Counted from the stretch's first letter, positions 15,629-24,208 are shown. The stretch: DNA of 33,265 nucleotides from an uncultured Clostridia bacterium (GCA_947304585.1 CAMZBI010000025.1:1-33265); one strand, 5' to 3'. Numbers and translations are program-made. Notes: generated by a model from the letters alone, not told the origin.

Positions 15629-17419
15629 ATGATCGGCGAGAAAGACAGAACTGAATATTTTGACGTGGAAGGCGCATCCCCGGAGATCGAAGAGGCGTCT
15701 CTGTCCACCTGGAAAAAGTACTACGGAAACGACAAGTTTTTCCTTAAATACCCGAAAAAAACCATATACGAACTGCTGGAGGAAAATTCTGCGGAGTGGC
15801 CGAACGATCCCGCTTTGGACTTTGAGGGCCGGATCATCTCCTTTAATGAGTTTCTGAAAAATATTGATGCAACCGCAAAAGCGTTCAAGGCCGCGGGGGT
15901 ATGCAGGGGGGATGCTGTAACCGTGTCCATGCCCAACATCCCTCAGGCCCTTTACTGTTTCTACGGGCTCAGTAAGATCGGCGCCGTTCCCAGCATGATA
16001 CACCCCCTTTCGTCTGCCGAGGAGACCTGCCAATACCTTACGATCTCAAAAAGCGTGATGCTCATGACCGTGGATCTTTTCTACGGAAAAAATCTTGAGG
16101 CCGCCAAAAACTACGAGCTGAAGACCGGGCGGAAGATAAAACTTGCGGTTACGTCCGTCGGCGAATGTCTCCCGTTTTTCAAAAAGATGATTTACGAGGC
16201 CGCAAACAAAAAGAAAGTGAGCAGGAAAGGCCTGCCGGAAAACGTGCTGACTTGGGACGCATTCATATCCGCAGGGAAAAACGTGAACGCGGAGACTTAC
16301 GGTTTCCAAAACGGCAAGCAGCCCGGCGACACTGCGGTGATCCTCTACAGCGGCGGCACCACCGGTACACCCAAGGGCATCATGCTTACCGACCTCAACA
16401 TCAATGCCGAGGCGATCCAGACCCTTGCCGCCAGCGGAGAGACCCGGGTGCCCGGCCTTAAAATGCTTTCGGTTATGCCTCTGTTCCATGGTTTCGGTCT
16501 GGGCATAGGGATCCACATGCCCCTGCTGAACGGGGTGAAGTGCCTGCTGATGCCAAGGTTTTCAGTTGAGGGTTATGCACATATACTGAAGACCAAAAAG
16601 CCAAATTTCATCCCCGGGGTGCCCACACTTTTCGAGGCCCTGCTCCGGACCGAATCCCTGAAGGGCGTTGATCTGTCCTTCTTAAAGGGCGTGTTCTGCG
16701 GCGGCGACACGCTTCCCCCGGATCTCAAAGAGCGGGTGGACTCCTTCCTTCGTGAGCACGGTGCGACGATACAGATCAGAGAGGGCTACGGCACCACCGA
16801 GTGCGTCACAGCCTCCTGCCTCACGCCAAAGGATTTCAACAAGCGGGGCAGCATCGGAATACCCTATCCGGACACCTATTACATGATCGCGAAAACAGGC
16901 ACGGTCCTGCCGGCGGAGCCCGGCGAAGAGGGGGAGATTTGCCTCTGGGGGCCCACGGTGATGAGGGGTTACGTTGACGACGAAAAGGAAACGGCTGCGG
17001 CTCTGAAACTCCACGGCGACGGCAAGGTCTGGCTCCACACGGGTGACCTTGGCGTGATCGACGAAGACGGTTTTCTCTACTTCCGTCAGAGACTGAAAAG
17101 GCTTATAATATCCTCAGGCTACAACATTTATCCGACTCACGTGGAGGCGGTGATATCCTCCCACCCGGCGGTGCACCTGTGCTGCGTGATCGGCGTCAAG
17201 GACAGCTACAAGATGGAGAGGGTGAAGGCCTTCGTCGTGGTCCGGAAGGGTTACGAGGCGGGGGAGGACCTTGCCAATGACATCAAAAAATACTGCAAAG
17301 AAAAAATGATCAAAGTTGCCGTGCCTAAAGAGATCGAGTTCCGGGAGGATCTCCCCAGGACTCTTGTGGGCAAGGTGGACTACAGAAAACTTGAAGAAGA
17401 AAATTCCGACAATACATAA
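15629..17419 (+). CDS. AMP-dependent acyl-CoA synthetase (ANL superfamily)
   Basis: ANL enzymes activate a carboxylic acid as acyl-adenylate and then transfer it to CoA. The phosphate loop YSGGTTGTPKG is at about 240-250, the adenine/substrate motif reads GYGTTECV, the hinge region is WLHTGDLGVIDEDGFLYFRQRLKRLI in pieces (HTGDLG, RLKRLI), and the C-terminal catalytic Lys lies in PRTLVGKVDY. Length (596 aa) is normal. The chain length of the acid cannot be deduced. ATG 15629 was chosen because homologous-looking sequence begins about there; an in-frame ATG at 15587 would add 14 atypical residues, and neither has a well-spaced ribosome site. It is only 34% or so alike by eye to the second ligase at 21542, so they are not recent duplicates. 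Confidence 0.9.
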   Translation: MIGEKDRTEYFDVEGASPEIEEASLSTWKKYYGNDKFFLKYPKKTIYELLEENSAEWPNDPALDFEGRIISFNEFLKNIDATAKAFKAAGVCRGDAVTVSMPNIPQALYCFYGLSKIGAVPSMIHPLSSAEETCQYLTISKSVMLMTVDLFYGKNLEAAKNYELKTGRKIKLAVTSVGECLPFFKKMIYEAANKKKVSRKGLPENVLTWDAFISAGKNVNAETYGFQNGKQPGDTAVILYSGGTTGTPKGIMLTDLNINAEAIQTLAASGETRVPGLKMLSVMPLFHGFGLGIGIHMPLLNGVKCLLMPRFSVEGYAHILKTKKPNFIPGVPTLFEALLRTESLKGVDLSFLKGVFCGGDTLPPDLKERVDSFLREHGATIQIREGYGTTECVTASCLTPKDFNKRGSIGIPYPDTYYMIAKTGTVLPAEPGEEGEICLWGPTVMRGYVDDEKETAAALKLHGDGKVWLHTGDLGVIDEDGFLYFRQRLKRLIISSGYNIYPTHVEAVISSHPAVHLCCVIGVKDSYKMERVKAFVVVRKGYEAGEDLANDIKKYCKEKMIKVAVPKEIEFREDLPRTLVGKVDYRKLEEENSDNT

Positions 17420-17440
17420 AACCGAAAAGGAGAGGGCAAA

Positions 17441-19096
17441 ATGAAAAGGACCGGAAAGCTGGTTTTGTCGATTGCAGCATTGGCAATGGCTCTTGTTGTA
17501 TTTTCCTCCTGCTCCCTCGGGCACGGTTGGCGAAACGGACAATGGGAGGTAAAGGATATGAAAGAGGGAAAAGTTTTGGACGCGGAGTTCTGCGAAGATT
17601 TCAAGGTCTCCAACGTGTTTTCGGACAATATGGTGATCCAGCGGGGAGAGCACTTCCGGGTCTGGGGTTTTGCGGATGAGTCCCAAAACGGCAAGAAGGT
17701 CTGCGGAGAGTTCAAGGGCGTCACCGCCGAGGCTCTCGTGGAGGAGGGCGAGTGGGAACTGACCTTTGCCTGCAGACTGCCGGCGGACACGGTTGGCAGC
17801 GACCTTAAGATCTACACGGACAAGAAAGAAGTGGTCTTCAAAGACGTGCTGGTGGGCGACGTTTACATTGTTTCGGGACAGTCCAATGCGGAATACCCCA
17901 TGGGCATTCACTGGATGTTCCTTGGCGAGGACGACGACCGCTGCCCGAGATCTGCAGTGGATCCCAGCCTTCCCATCAGATTGAATTACAAGGGCCAGGG
18001 GTACGTCAACGGCGTGTCCCAGAGGGGCACCGAGGAAGTTGCCAAGGACATTGACGACGGTCTTCCCGGCTGGACATTTGCTGACGAATCAACCCTTGAG
18101 GGATTCTCCGCAATCGGCTACATGTTTGCCTATAACTACGTGAAACTTACGGGCGGTACGGTACCTGTTGGCATGGTGGAACTGGATGGTTCAGGCAGGC
18201 CTCTCGGCTGCTTCGTGCCCAATGAGGTCGCCGAAAAGTACAACACGGACTTCTACAACTCCAAAAAGGGCTACTACGTCACCGAGGGCATCAACGCCGA
18301 ATGGGGCAGGTTCATGTTCAACGAGTATTTCCACCCCTTTGCAAGGATGGCTATCAACGGCTTCATCTGGTACCAGGGGGAGAGCGATCTTCTGGAGGAG
18401 ACCACGAGACGCTACAACGGCGCCTTTACCGCAATGGTGGAGCACATGCGCGGCACCCACAACCTGGTGAACAGGGACTTCCCGGTGTATTTCATCGAGT
18501 TCCCCGCCATCTTCACCCAGCATCCGGACTACACCGGCACCGACAACTGGGCCTTCCTTGACATTGGCAAGATCCGTGCAACCATGGGCTCAATGGTGAT
18601 GGGCACCAACAATATTTACCAGGTACAGTCCTCCGACCTCTGGACCGACAAGACTTACTGGAACAGCCTCCACCCCAACTGCAAATACGAGCAGGCGCTG
18701 AGGGCGGCAAAGATCGCCTGTGCGGTGAACGAGGATGCGGGGATAAGGCTTGACGAGGCTTCGGGACCGATCGTCGAAAGCGTGACCTACTCTGAGGACC
18801 TTTTGAGCGCGAAGATCAAGTTCAAAAACGTTGGCTACGGCCTTAAGACCACCGACGGCGACAGATTCGTCAAAGGCTTTATGGTTTTGGGAAACACCTG
18901 GACGGTCTCCCTGGACTACGACGTCAAGGCAAGGATCATCAGCCGGGATACGGTTGAAGTTTATGCCGACAAGCCTTTCCTGGGGGTTGCCTACAACGTG
19001 ATATCCACCTGGGTGTTCGGCGACGAGCTCACACTTGCCAATTCCGCCGGCATCCCCTGCGGCGCCTTCCTGGACAATTACTATAAAAATAAATAA
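17441..19096 (+). CDS. lipoprotein with sialate O-acetylesterase-like (SASA/SGNH) domain
   Basis: The 551-residue protein carries a lipoprotein signal peptide ending FSSC, so it should be anchored outside the membrane. The esterase blocks are clear: DVYIVSGQSNAEYPM (nucleophile Ser in the GQSN block, near residue 148), GFIWYQGESDLLEE, and a C-terminal NSLHPN with the catalytic His. Such enzymes remove O-acetyl groups from sialic acids or from plant-wall and host glycans; the substrate is not decidable. A beta-sandwich region (about 45-140) precedes the catalytic part and another follows it. AAGGAGAGG lies upstream of the ATG, 21 bp after the acyl-CoA ligase stop, suggesting cotranscription with no clear functional tie. 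Confidence 0.9.
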   Translation: MKRTGKLVLSIAALAMALVVFSSCSLGHGWRNGQWEVKDMKEGKVLDAEFCEDFKVSNVFSDNMVIQRGEHFRVWGFADESQNGKKVCGEFKGVTAEALVEEGEWELTFACRLPADTVGSDLKIYTDKKEVVFKDVLVGDVYIVSGQSNAEYPMGIHWMFLGEDDDRCPRSAVDPSLPIRLNYKGQGYVNGVSQRGTEEVAKDIDDGLPGWTFADESTLEGFSAIGYMFAYNYVKLTGGTVPVGMVELDGSGRPLGCFVPNEVAEKYNTDFYNSKKGYYVTEGINAEWGRFMFNEYFHPFARMAINGFIWYQGESDLLEETTRRYNGAFTAMVEHMRGTHNLVNRDFPVYFIEFPAIFTQHPDYTGTDNWAFLDIGKIRATMGSMVMGTNNIYQVQSSDLWTDKTYWNSLHPNCKYEQALRAAKIACAVNEDAGIRLDEASGPIVESVTYSEDLLSAKIKFKNVGYGLKTTDGDRFVKGFMVLGNTWTVSLDYDVKARIISRDTVEVYADKPFLGVAYNVISTWVFGDELTLANSAGIPCGAFLDNYYKNK

Positions 19097-19152
19097 ATAC
19101 CTGAGAGCTGTTTAAAAACAGGGAAAAATGCGAAAAAAATCCGCAAAAAATG

Positions 19153-19181
19153 TTGAAACCTGCGGAGGAAACCTGTATAAT
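19153..19181 (+). promoter_or_regulatory. strong sigma-A promoter for the secreted surface protein
   Basis: TTGAAA (19153-19158) and TATAAT (19176-19181) are 17 bp apart. Together with the AGGAGG ribosome site before ATG 19242 this predicts high expression. Confidence 0.8.
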
Positions 19182-19198
19182 AACTCTTACAGTCACGA

Positions 19199-19217
19199 TG
19201 CGCAGTGATTCTGCGCA
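19199..19217 (+). promoter_or_regulatory. 5'UTR hairpin ahead of the surface protein gene
   Basis: TGCGCAG (19199-19205) pairs with CTGCGCA (19211-19217) around the loop TGATT, shortly after the predicted transcript start and before the ribosome site. It may stabilise the mRNA. Its TGCGC...GCGCA core resembles the palindrome in the direct repeats around the TIR gene. Confidence 0.5.
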
Positions 19218-19241
19218 AACAATAATACAGGAGGATTTGTT

Positions 19242-20843
19242 ATGAAAAAGATTATTGCAGTTGTCCTTTCTATTGCGATCGTTCTTTCTCTCGGCTCATT
19301 GGCGGCTTTTGCAAGCGGCCCTGTCCGTGTTGATTCCTACGAAGGAGCAATAGATCTCGGACCCTGGGTCAGCAATGACGGAAACTTCGGCGCCATTGGC
19401 GAAAGATACGTTGTGATCAACGCAGCTTCAGCCTTCACAGGCTTCGGACTTCCTACATACTGGGCCAGCAACGGAACAAACGCGCCTTTGGTTACAATGG
19501 AGATCGGTTTCTATAGCTACAGCGGCGACGTTGCAACTGCGGTTGCAGGAACACCTGCCCACACCGAAGTACTGGAGCCCACCGGCGACGTATCTACAGG
19601 TGTTGAGTTTGATTTCGGAACCACTCTCCCCGCAGGCGAGTATGTTATCCGTTTCAAGGCGACATCTGCCTCAGGATACTTTGTCCTTCCGACAGCGTCC
19701 ACCGCATATTCCAGCGCCCGTCTCAGCTATTCCCACAGCGCACCCTTTGCTTTCTACATGATATTTGCAGACGAATCGGAAACCTACTTCAAGAGACTTT
19801 CCGAGTTTGCGGATCTTTCGTATGAGGATCTCACAAAGCCCCTCTGCAAGAAAGGCGACAGCCCCGTGGACCTCAAGTCCGGTACTTTCGGAATCCGCCT
19901 CACGGTACCCGCAGGCGCAAGACTTGACAAGATCACAGGCGTTAACAGCCCCACATGGAGCAATCCCGGCGGCGGATCCGACGCAGAAGCTGTTGTATAC
20001 GCATGGGATACCGACTACGACACGACCGTCAACGGAACACCTCTTGCATCTGCAGAAGTCACCGACCACGTTGACAACCAGGCTCTCGTGTTCGATTTTG
20101 ACACCAAGGTCGAAGCAGGTGATTACCTCGTTGAGATCTCTGCTACAGGCGAAAAGAGTATAGGCTTCTGGTGCAGCGGCGACAAAGGCGCAGCCACAGA
20201 GGTTTACTTCAACGGCACCGAGACCGCCAACGCTCCCGGCACCACCTACACCCTTCTCATCACCGAAACCTCCGGAGAGCCTCAACAGCCCCAGGGACCT
20301 GTCTACAGGAACGCTTCTTTCGATTCCTTCTATGTAGACGGCGTGCTGAACTTCGGTGAGGCTGACGGAAACGCTTCCGATAAACTCGATGCACGGGGCA
20401 GAAGAGTTGGCGAAGGTGACGGCGCTATTCAGGAGCTCATGCTCCGCGGATGGATCGGATTCGATCAGGAAATCGAAGCTTTCGGTTACAAGATCGGCGA
20501 TGCAGATCCCGTTTACAGCCAGGACTTCTTCCAGGCTACCGAAGAAGCAGTTAAAGGCGCAGGCGGCGAGTTTGCTATGAGATACTGTGTAACAGTTCCT
20601 GTTGCAGGCATTGAAGGCGAACAGACGATCGTTATGATGGTTAAACTCGCAAGCGGTGCAGAAGTTGCTATCGACGATCAGCTTGAAGCTACAGGCGTTG
20701 CAACTCCTCCGAACACTTCGTTCACATTCGTCGGTGTTCCCGGACAGCAGCCCCCTGTTCCCACAGCAGACGCTTCCATGATCATCTTCGTAGTTGCTGC
20801 AGCTGCTATCGCACTGGTAGTGCTTAAGAAAAAAGCATTCTGA
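19242..20843 (+). CDS. secreted surface protein with C-terminal membrane anchor, unknown function
   Basis: The 533-residue product has a classical signal peptide (KKIIAVVLSIAIVLSLGSLAAFA), and a C-terminal hydrophobic helix (IIFVVAAAAIALVVL) followed by the basic tail KKKAF. There is no LPxTG sortase motif, so it would stay membrane-anchored. Two beta-rich modules of about 120 residues can be aligned by eye: one with LPAGEYVIRFKATSASGYF and one with VEAGDYLVEISATGEKSIGFW, each preceded by an acidic turn and a VEFDF or LVFDF strand. A third region from about 350 (RNASFDSFYVDGVLNFGEADG) may bind a ligand or glycan. I do not recognise a family. Strong promoter, ribosome site and terminator suggest abundant monocistronic expression. 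Confidence 0.85.
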   Translation: MKKIIAVVLSIAIVLSLGSLAAFASGPVRVDSYEGAIDLGPWVSNDGNFGAIGERYVVINAASAFTGFGLPTYWASNGTNAPLVTMEIGFYSYSGDVATAVAGTPAHTEVLEPTGDVSTGVEFDFGTTLPAGEYVIRFKATSASGYFVLPTASTAYSSARLSYSHSAPFAFYMIFADESETYFKRLSEFADLSYEDLTKPLCKKGDSPVDLKSGTFGIRLTVPAGARLDKITGVNSPTWSNPGGGSDAEAVVYAWDTDYDTTVNGTPLASAEVTDHVDNQALVFDFDTKVEAGDYLVEISATGEKSIGFWCSGDKGAATEVYFNGTETANAPGTTYTLLITETSGEPQQPQGPVYRNASFDSFYVDGVLNFGEADGNASDKLDARGRRVGEGDGAIQELMLRGWIGFDQEIEAFGYKIGDADPVYSQDFFQATEEAVKGAGGEFAMRYCVTVPVAGIEGEQTIVMMVKLASGAEVAIDDQLEATGVATPPNTSFTFVGVPGQQPPVPTADASMIIFVVAAAAIALVVLKKKAF

Positions 20844-20872
20844 TAACCGTTTCAGTTAACGGATAAGTTAAA

Positions 20873-20914
20873 GGCCGCCGCCGCGCTTGAAAACAGCAGG
20901 CGGCGGCTGTTTTT
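20873..20914 (+). terminator. Rho-independent terminator of the surface protein gene
   Basis: GCCGCCGCC (20874-20882) pairs with GGCGGCGGC (20899-20907) around a 16-nt loop and is followed by TGTTTTTA. Confidence 0.92.
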
Positions 20915-20934
20915 ATGGTGAGGAGTGAACCGTG

Positions 20935-21166
20935 AGCAGTTGTACAGCTGCGCTGCAAGTGATGCGGAGCGTGGCTCCGCAGTGAATAGTTAATAGTGAA
21001 CAGTTGAGGTGCCGCTATGCGGCGATTACTCGCTGAACGAAGTGAAGCGCATCACTCGAGCCGAAGGCTCGCGCCACTAGCGCCGCAGGCGCGCAACCCT
21101 CGGCGCAACGCGCCGCACCACTCGAGCCAAAGGCTCGCACCACTCGCGCCGGAGGCGCGCCAAATA
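20935..21166. repeat. field of dispersed palindromes and AGTGA linkers
   Basis: The field includes GCGGAGC-GT-GGCTCCGC, then the linker AGTGAATAGTTAATAGTGAAC, followed by CGAGCC-GAA-GGCTCG, GCGCC-GCA-GGCGC, GAGCC-AAA-GGCTC and GCGCC-GGA-GGCGC, with CACCACTC-type linkers. Stems match those at 12204-12319 while loops differ. The field stops 5 bp before the -35 box of the T-box promoter, so it forms the upstream boundary of that unit. Confidence 0.75.
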
Positions 21167-21170
21167 CCGC

Positions 21171-21199
21171 TTGACAACTCTCCCACCCATTGGTACAAT
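21171..21199 (+). promoter_or_regulatory. consensus sigma-A promoter of the T-box unit
   Basis: A perfect TTGACA (21171-21176) and TACAAT (21194-21199) are separated by 17 bp. Such a strong constitutive promoter fits control by downstream transcript attenuation. Confidence 0.88.
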
Positions 21200-21205
21200 T
21201 TCCCC

Positions 21206-21498
21206 GTATTCGTCAAAGGCGTTGACGGAAAAAGTAGCGCTTAAAACGGCCTTCAGAGAGGTTGCGGATGGTGAAAGCAACCGGCGTTTTTCCCGTGAAA
21301 CTCATTCCCGAGCCGCCCGTGCGAAGGGGCGAAGATGCCTGGAAACAGGCCTTGCCTTGTGTAGAGCGGGACGTAGGCAGGCGTTAACTGCGTAAAAGAG
21401 TGAGCCAGGAAAACCAATTTCCGGCTAAATAGAGTGGTACCGCGTGGATCTTCCTCGTCTCTATGTCGTGTTAAGTGCGAATAGGGGCGTATTTTTTT
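21206..21498 (+). promoter_or_regulatory. T-box riboswitch, leucine type (CUC specifier)
   Basis: T-box leaders sense uncharged tRNA and prevent termination when charging is low. The T-box motif AGAGTGGTACCGCG is at 21431-21444. Stem I shows the AGTA of the specifier loop, the AGAGAGG motif (21256-21262) and, on its 3' side, GTGAAACTCATTCCCGAGC (21296-21314). Aligned by eye with the B. subtilis glyQS leader (GAAA, then the GGC codon, then AUUC), the specifier is CTC at 21301-21303, a leucine codon. The UGGU bulge (21435-21438) would pair with an ACCA tRNA end, and tRNA-Leu has A73, which agrees. The terminator pairs CGTCTCTAT (21456-21464) with ATAGGGGCG (21481-21489), followed by a run of seven T. 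It controls the ligase gene starting 44 bp downstream. Confidence 0.88.
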
Positions 21499-21541
21499 GA
21501 TAATGACCCGGAGCTGAGCTTTGTAAAGGAGAGCCTTGGCA

Positions 21542-23254
21542 ATGAGCAAAATTTTTGGTGATGACGATAAGAGAATACACGATATGACCCTTGGCGACCT
21601 GCTGGACAGGACTGCGGAGGTTTTTCCGGACGTGGAGGCGATCTTCTACAACGACCGTCCCTTCCAGAAGACTTACGCCGAATTCCGGGACACCTGCAAC
21701 GTGATTGCAAGGGGGCTGCTTGCCATTGGCGTGAAGGCCGGGAGCCATGTGGCGATCTGGGCCACCAATTACCCGGAATGGATCCTACTCATGTTCGCCA
21801 CGGCAAAGATCGGGGCCACGCTGGTCACCGTAAACACGAACTACAAGATCTTCGAGGCTGAGTACCTGCTGCGCCAATCCGACACCGACACCCTTGTGCT
21901 GATGAAGGGCCTCAAGGACACCTGCTACACCGAGATCATAAACGAGCTCTGCCCGACGCTGAAGGACAGCAGGCCCGGGGAACTGGAGTCGGAGGACTTG
22001 CCAATGCTGAAACGGGTAATCTACATCGACAAGGTCGAGGAGACCCCCGCGGGCATGTGCCACTGGTCTCAGCTTGAGAAGGAGGCCGAAAAGGTCTCCG
22101 AGGAGGAGCGCAGGGAGATTCAGAAGAAGGTGCAGCCCAATGACGTTGTCAACATGCAGTACACGTCAGGCACCACCGGGTTCCCGAAGGGCGTCATGCT
22201 GACCCACCGGGGCATATTGAACAACGGCAAGTGCATTGGCGACAACCAGAAGCTTTCCGAAAAAGACAGGGTCTGTTTGCCGGTGCCTTTCTTCCACTGC
22301 TTCGGCTGCGTGCTGGGCATAATGGCCTGCGTCACCCACGGTTCCACGATCGTTCCGGTGGAGCGCTACCACCCGGTGAGGACCATGAACGCCATCCGGG
22401 ACGGCCGCTGCACCGCTACCTATGGGGTTCCCACCATGTATATCGCCATGCTGGAGCACCCGGATTTTCCGAAATACGATTTTTCCAACATGCGCACCGG
22501 CATTATGTCCGGCTCCCCTTGCCCGATCAAAGTCATGCAGCAGGTGGTTGACCTTATGCACATGACCGAGATCACCATCCCCTATGGAATGACAGAGACT
22601 TCGCCGGTCTGCACCATGACCAACACCGAGGACAGCATCGAGAAACGGGTGGCTACTGTGGGAAGAGGCATGCCTTTCATTGAGGTCAAGGTGGTGGACC
22701 CCGAGACCAACGCCGACCTGCCGCCAAACACACCCGGAGAGGTCGTGGTGAGGGGCTATTCCGTGATGAAGGGCTACTACAACATGCCCGAGGCCACCGC
22801 CAATGCCATTGACAGCAACGGCTGGTACCACTCGGGAGACCTTGCCACGATCGACGAGGAGGGCTACTTCCACATCACCGGCAGAATCAAGGACATGATC
22901 ATCAGGGGCGGCGAAAACATCTACCCCAAGGAACTGGAGGAGTTTTTCTACACCCACCCCAAGGTCCAGGACGTGCAGGTCATCGGCGTGCCCGACGCCA
23001 ATTACGGCGAAGAGGTCTGCGCCTGCATAGTGCTCAAAGAAGAAGTCCGGGCAAACGAGAGCGAGGAAGCCCTGCGGGACGAACTCATGGCTTTTGCGCT
23101 TTCAAAGATCGCCCGCCACAAGAAGCCGAAATACATCTGGTTCATGGACGAGTTCCCCATGACCGCCAGCGGCAAGATCCAGAAGTACAAAATGAGGGAG
23201 ATGGCTGTGACTCACTTTGGCCTTGGCGACGCTGCCAAGATCGAAACAGCCTGA
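21542..23254 (+). CDS. acyl-CoA ligase (AMP-binding) under T-box control
   Basis: The enzyme forms acyl-CoA from a free acid, ATP and CoA through an acyl-adenylate. It is 570 residues from ATG 21542, with AAGGAGAG about 9 nt upstream; the in-frame TTG at 21536 lies too close to that site. Motifs are the phosphate loop YTSGTTGFPKG (about 207-217), PYGMTETSP, WYHSGDLATIDEEGYFHITGR in pieces (HSGDLA, GRIKDMIIRGGENIYP), and the catalytic Lys545 in TASGKIQKYKMRE. It resembles medium-chain fatty-acyl-CoA synthetases. Acid preference is unknown. It directly follows a leucine-type T-box, an unusual setting for this family, and is followed 36 bp later by an acyl-ACP thioesterase, with which it probably forms an operon. 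Confidence 0.93.
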   Translation: MSKIFGDDDKRIHDMTLGDLLDRTAEVFPDVEAIFYNDRPFQKTYAEFRDTCNVIARGLLAIGVKAGSHVAIWATNYPEWILLMFATAKIGATLVTVNTNYKIFEAEYLLRQSDTDTLVLMKGLKDTCYTEIINELCPTLKDSRPGELESEDLPMLKRVIYIDKVEETPAGMCHWSQLEKEAEKVSEEERREIQKKVQPNDVVNMQYTSGTTGFPKGVMLTHRGILNNGKCIGDNQKLSEKDRVCLPVPFFHCFGCVLGIMACVTHGSTIVPVERYHPVRTMNAIRDGRCTATYGVPTMYIAMLEHPDFPKYDFSNMRTGIMSGSPCPIKVMQQVVDLMHMTEITIPYGMTETSPVCTMTNTEDSIEKRVATVGRGMPFIEVKVVDPETNADLPPNTPGEVVVRGYSVMKGYYNMPEATANAIDSNGWYHSGDLATIDEEGYFHITGRIKDMIIRGGENIYPKELEEFFYTHPKVQDVQVIGVPDANYGEEVCACIVLKEEVRANESEEALRDELMAFALSKIARHKKPKYIWFMDEFPMTASGKIQKYKMREMAVTHFGLGDAAKIETA

Positions 23255-23290
23255 GCCCTTGCAGCTTAAAATTACCGAAAAACAGAGAAA

Positions 23291-24067
23291 ATGACAGAGA
23301 CCAGAGCATCCTATTGCGAACAGTTCAAGGCGGGACTTTATGACGTTGATTTCGCCGGCAGCCCCAAGGCTTCAAGGCTCACGGAGCGCATGCTTCTTGC
23401 CGCCAACAACCACCTGGACCTTCTGAACTGGTCTTGGGAGCACCTTTACAATGACATTGGCGTGTGCCTGGTGCTTGTGGAAGTTGCCCTCAAGATCACC
23501 GGCAAGATCAGGCTTGGCGACACCATGACCCTCACCACCTGGACCTCACGCCGCCTCTATCCCATGCTCATGCGCTGGTTCGTGATCGAGGACAGCCACG
23601 GCGAAAGGGTCTGCGAGGCGATGATGAACTGCGTGCTGATCGACGTCAAGACCAGGACCCTCACCAATGCCTCAAAATACGGTCTCACCCTTGTGGATGA
23701 CGAGACCCCGCCAAAAGAAGTGACAATAAAGCGGCCCCGCTTTGCGCCAAAAGCTGAGAGTTTTGGTGCAGCACCCGACTTCCGGTTTTCGAAACGGGTG
23801 GAGGTCAGCGACCTTGACTACAACGGCCACATGAACACCGCCAGGTACGTGGAACTTGTGGAAAATATGCTGGGCAGGGAATGGCTCGTTGAGAACAGAA
23901 TAAAAGAAATCAGCGTCAGGTACGAAAAAGAGACCGGCTACGGGGAGACGATAGAAGCCGCGGGCTTTGTAAGGAACGGCGAAGAAGGCGAGACCATAGA
24001 TATAACCGGCAAGGCCGGAGAAGTTGGGAGATTTTCGGCGACGCTGCGCTTCGCGCCTTCGGCGTGA
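23291..24067 (+). CDS. acyl-ACP thioesterase (double hotdog)
   Basis: Acyl-ACP thioesterases hydrolyse acyl-acyl-carrier-protein to free fatty acid, ending chain elongation. The 258-residue length fits the bacterial type with two hotdog domains: the first has LLNWSWEHLYNDIGVCLVLV and WTSRRLYPMLMRWF, and the second has SDLDYNGHMNTARYVELVE, which carries the conserved Asn/His pair. The ribosome site is weak (ACAGAGAAA), in keeping with translation as the second gene of the T-box operon. Paired with the ligase, it could release an acyl chain from ACP that is then converted to the CoA ester. The direction and purpose of that exchange are inferred. Confidence 0.9.
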   Translation: MTETRASYCEQFKAGLYDVDFAGSPKASRLTERMLLAANNHLDLLNWSWEHLYNDIGVCLVLVEVALKITGKIRLGDTMTLTTWTSRRLYPMLMRWFVIEDSHGERVCEAMMNCVLIDVKTRTLTNASKYGLTLVDDETPPKEVTIKRPRFAPKAESFGAAPDFRFSKRVEVSDLDYNGHMNTARYVELVENMLGREWLVENRIKEISVRYEKETGYGETIEAAGFVRNGEEGETIDITGKAGEVGRFSATLRFAPSA

Positions 24068-24190
24068 GGCGACGCAAGCGTCGCAGTGAACAGAGAACAA
24101 CTAACAAATAACAGGCGGAGCGGGGCTCCGCAGTGAGCAGATAACAGATAACAAATAACAATTTGCGCGCCTGTCGGCGCGAGTGATGCA
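24066..24190. repeat. dispersed palindromes with AACA/ATAACA linkers
   Basis: This copy contains GCGACG-CAAG-CGTCGC, CGGAGC-GGG-GCTCCG and CGCGCC-TGTC-GGCGCG hairpins, joined by AGTGAACAGAGAACAAC and AGATAACAGATAACAAATAAC. It forms the upstream border of the TIR module. No gene is seen in 24068-24306, and no convincing promoter for the TIR gene either. Confidence 0.65.
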
Positions 24191-24208
24191 GAAAAAATCA
24201 CAGGTAAC

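Noticed and set aside
21299..21303. Alternative T-box specifier ACT (threonine), one frame earlier
   Set aside because: Alignment to the glyQS leader puts GAAA directly before the codon and A directly after, which selects CTC. The UGGU bulge also agrees with A73 of tRNA-Leu, although tRNA-Thr may share it.
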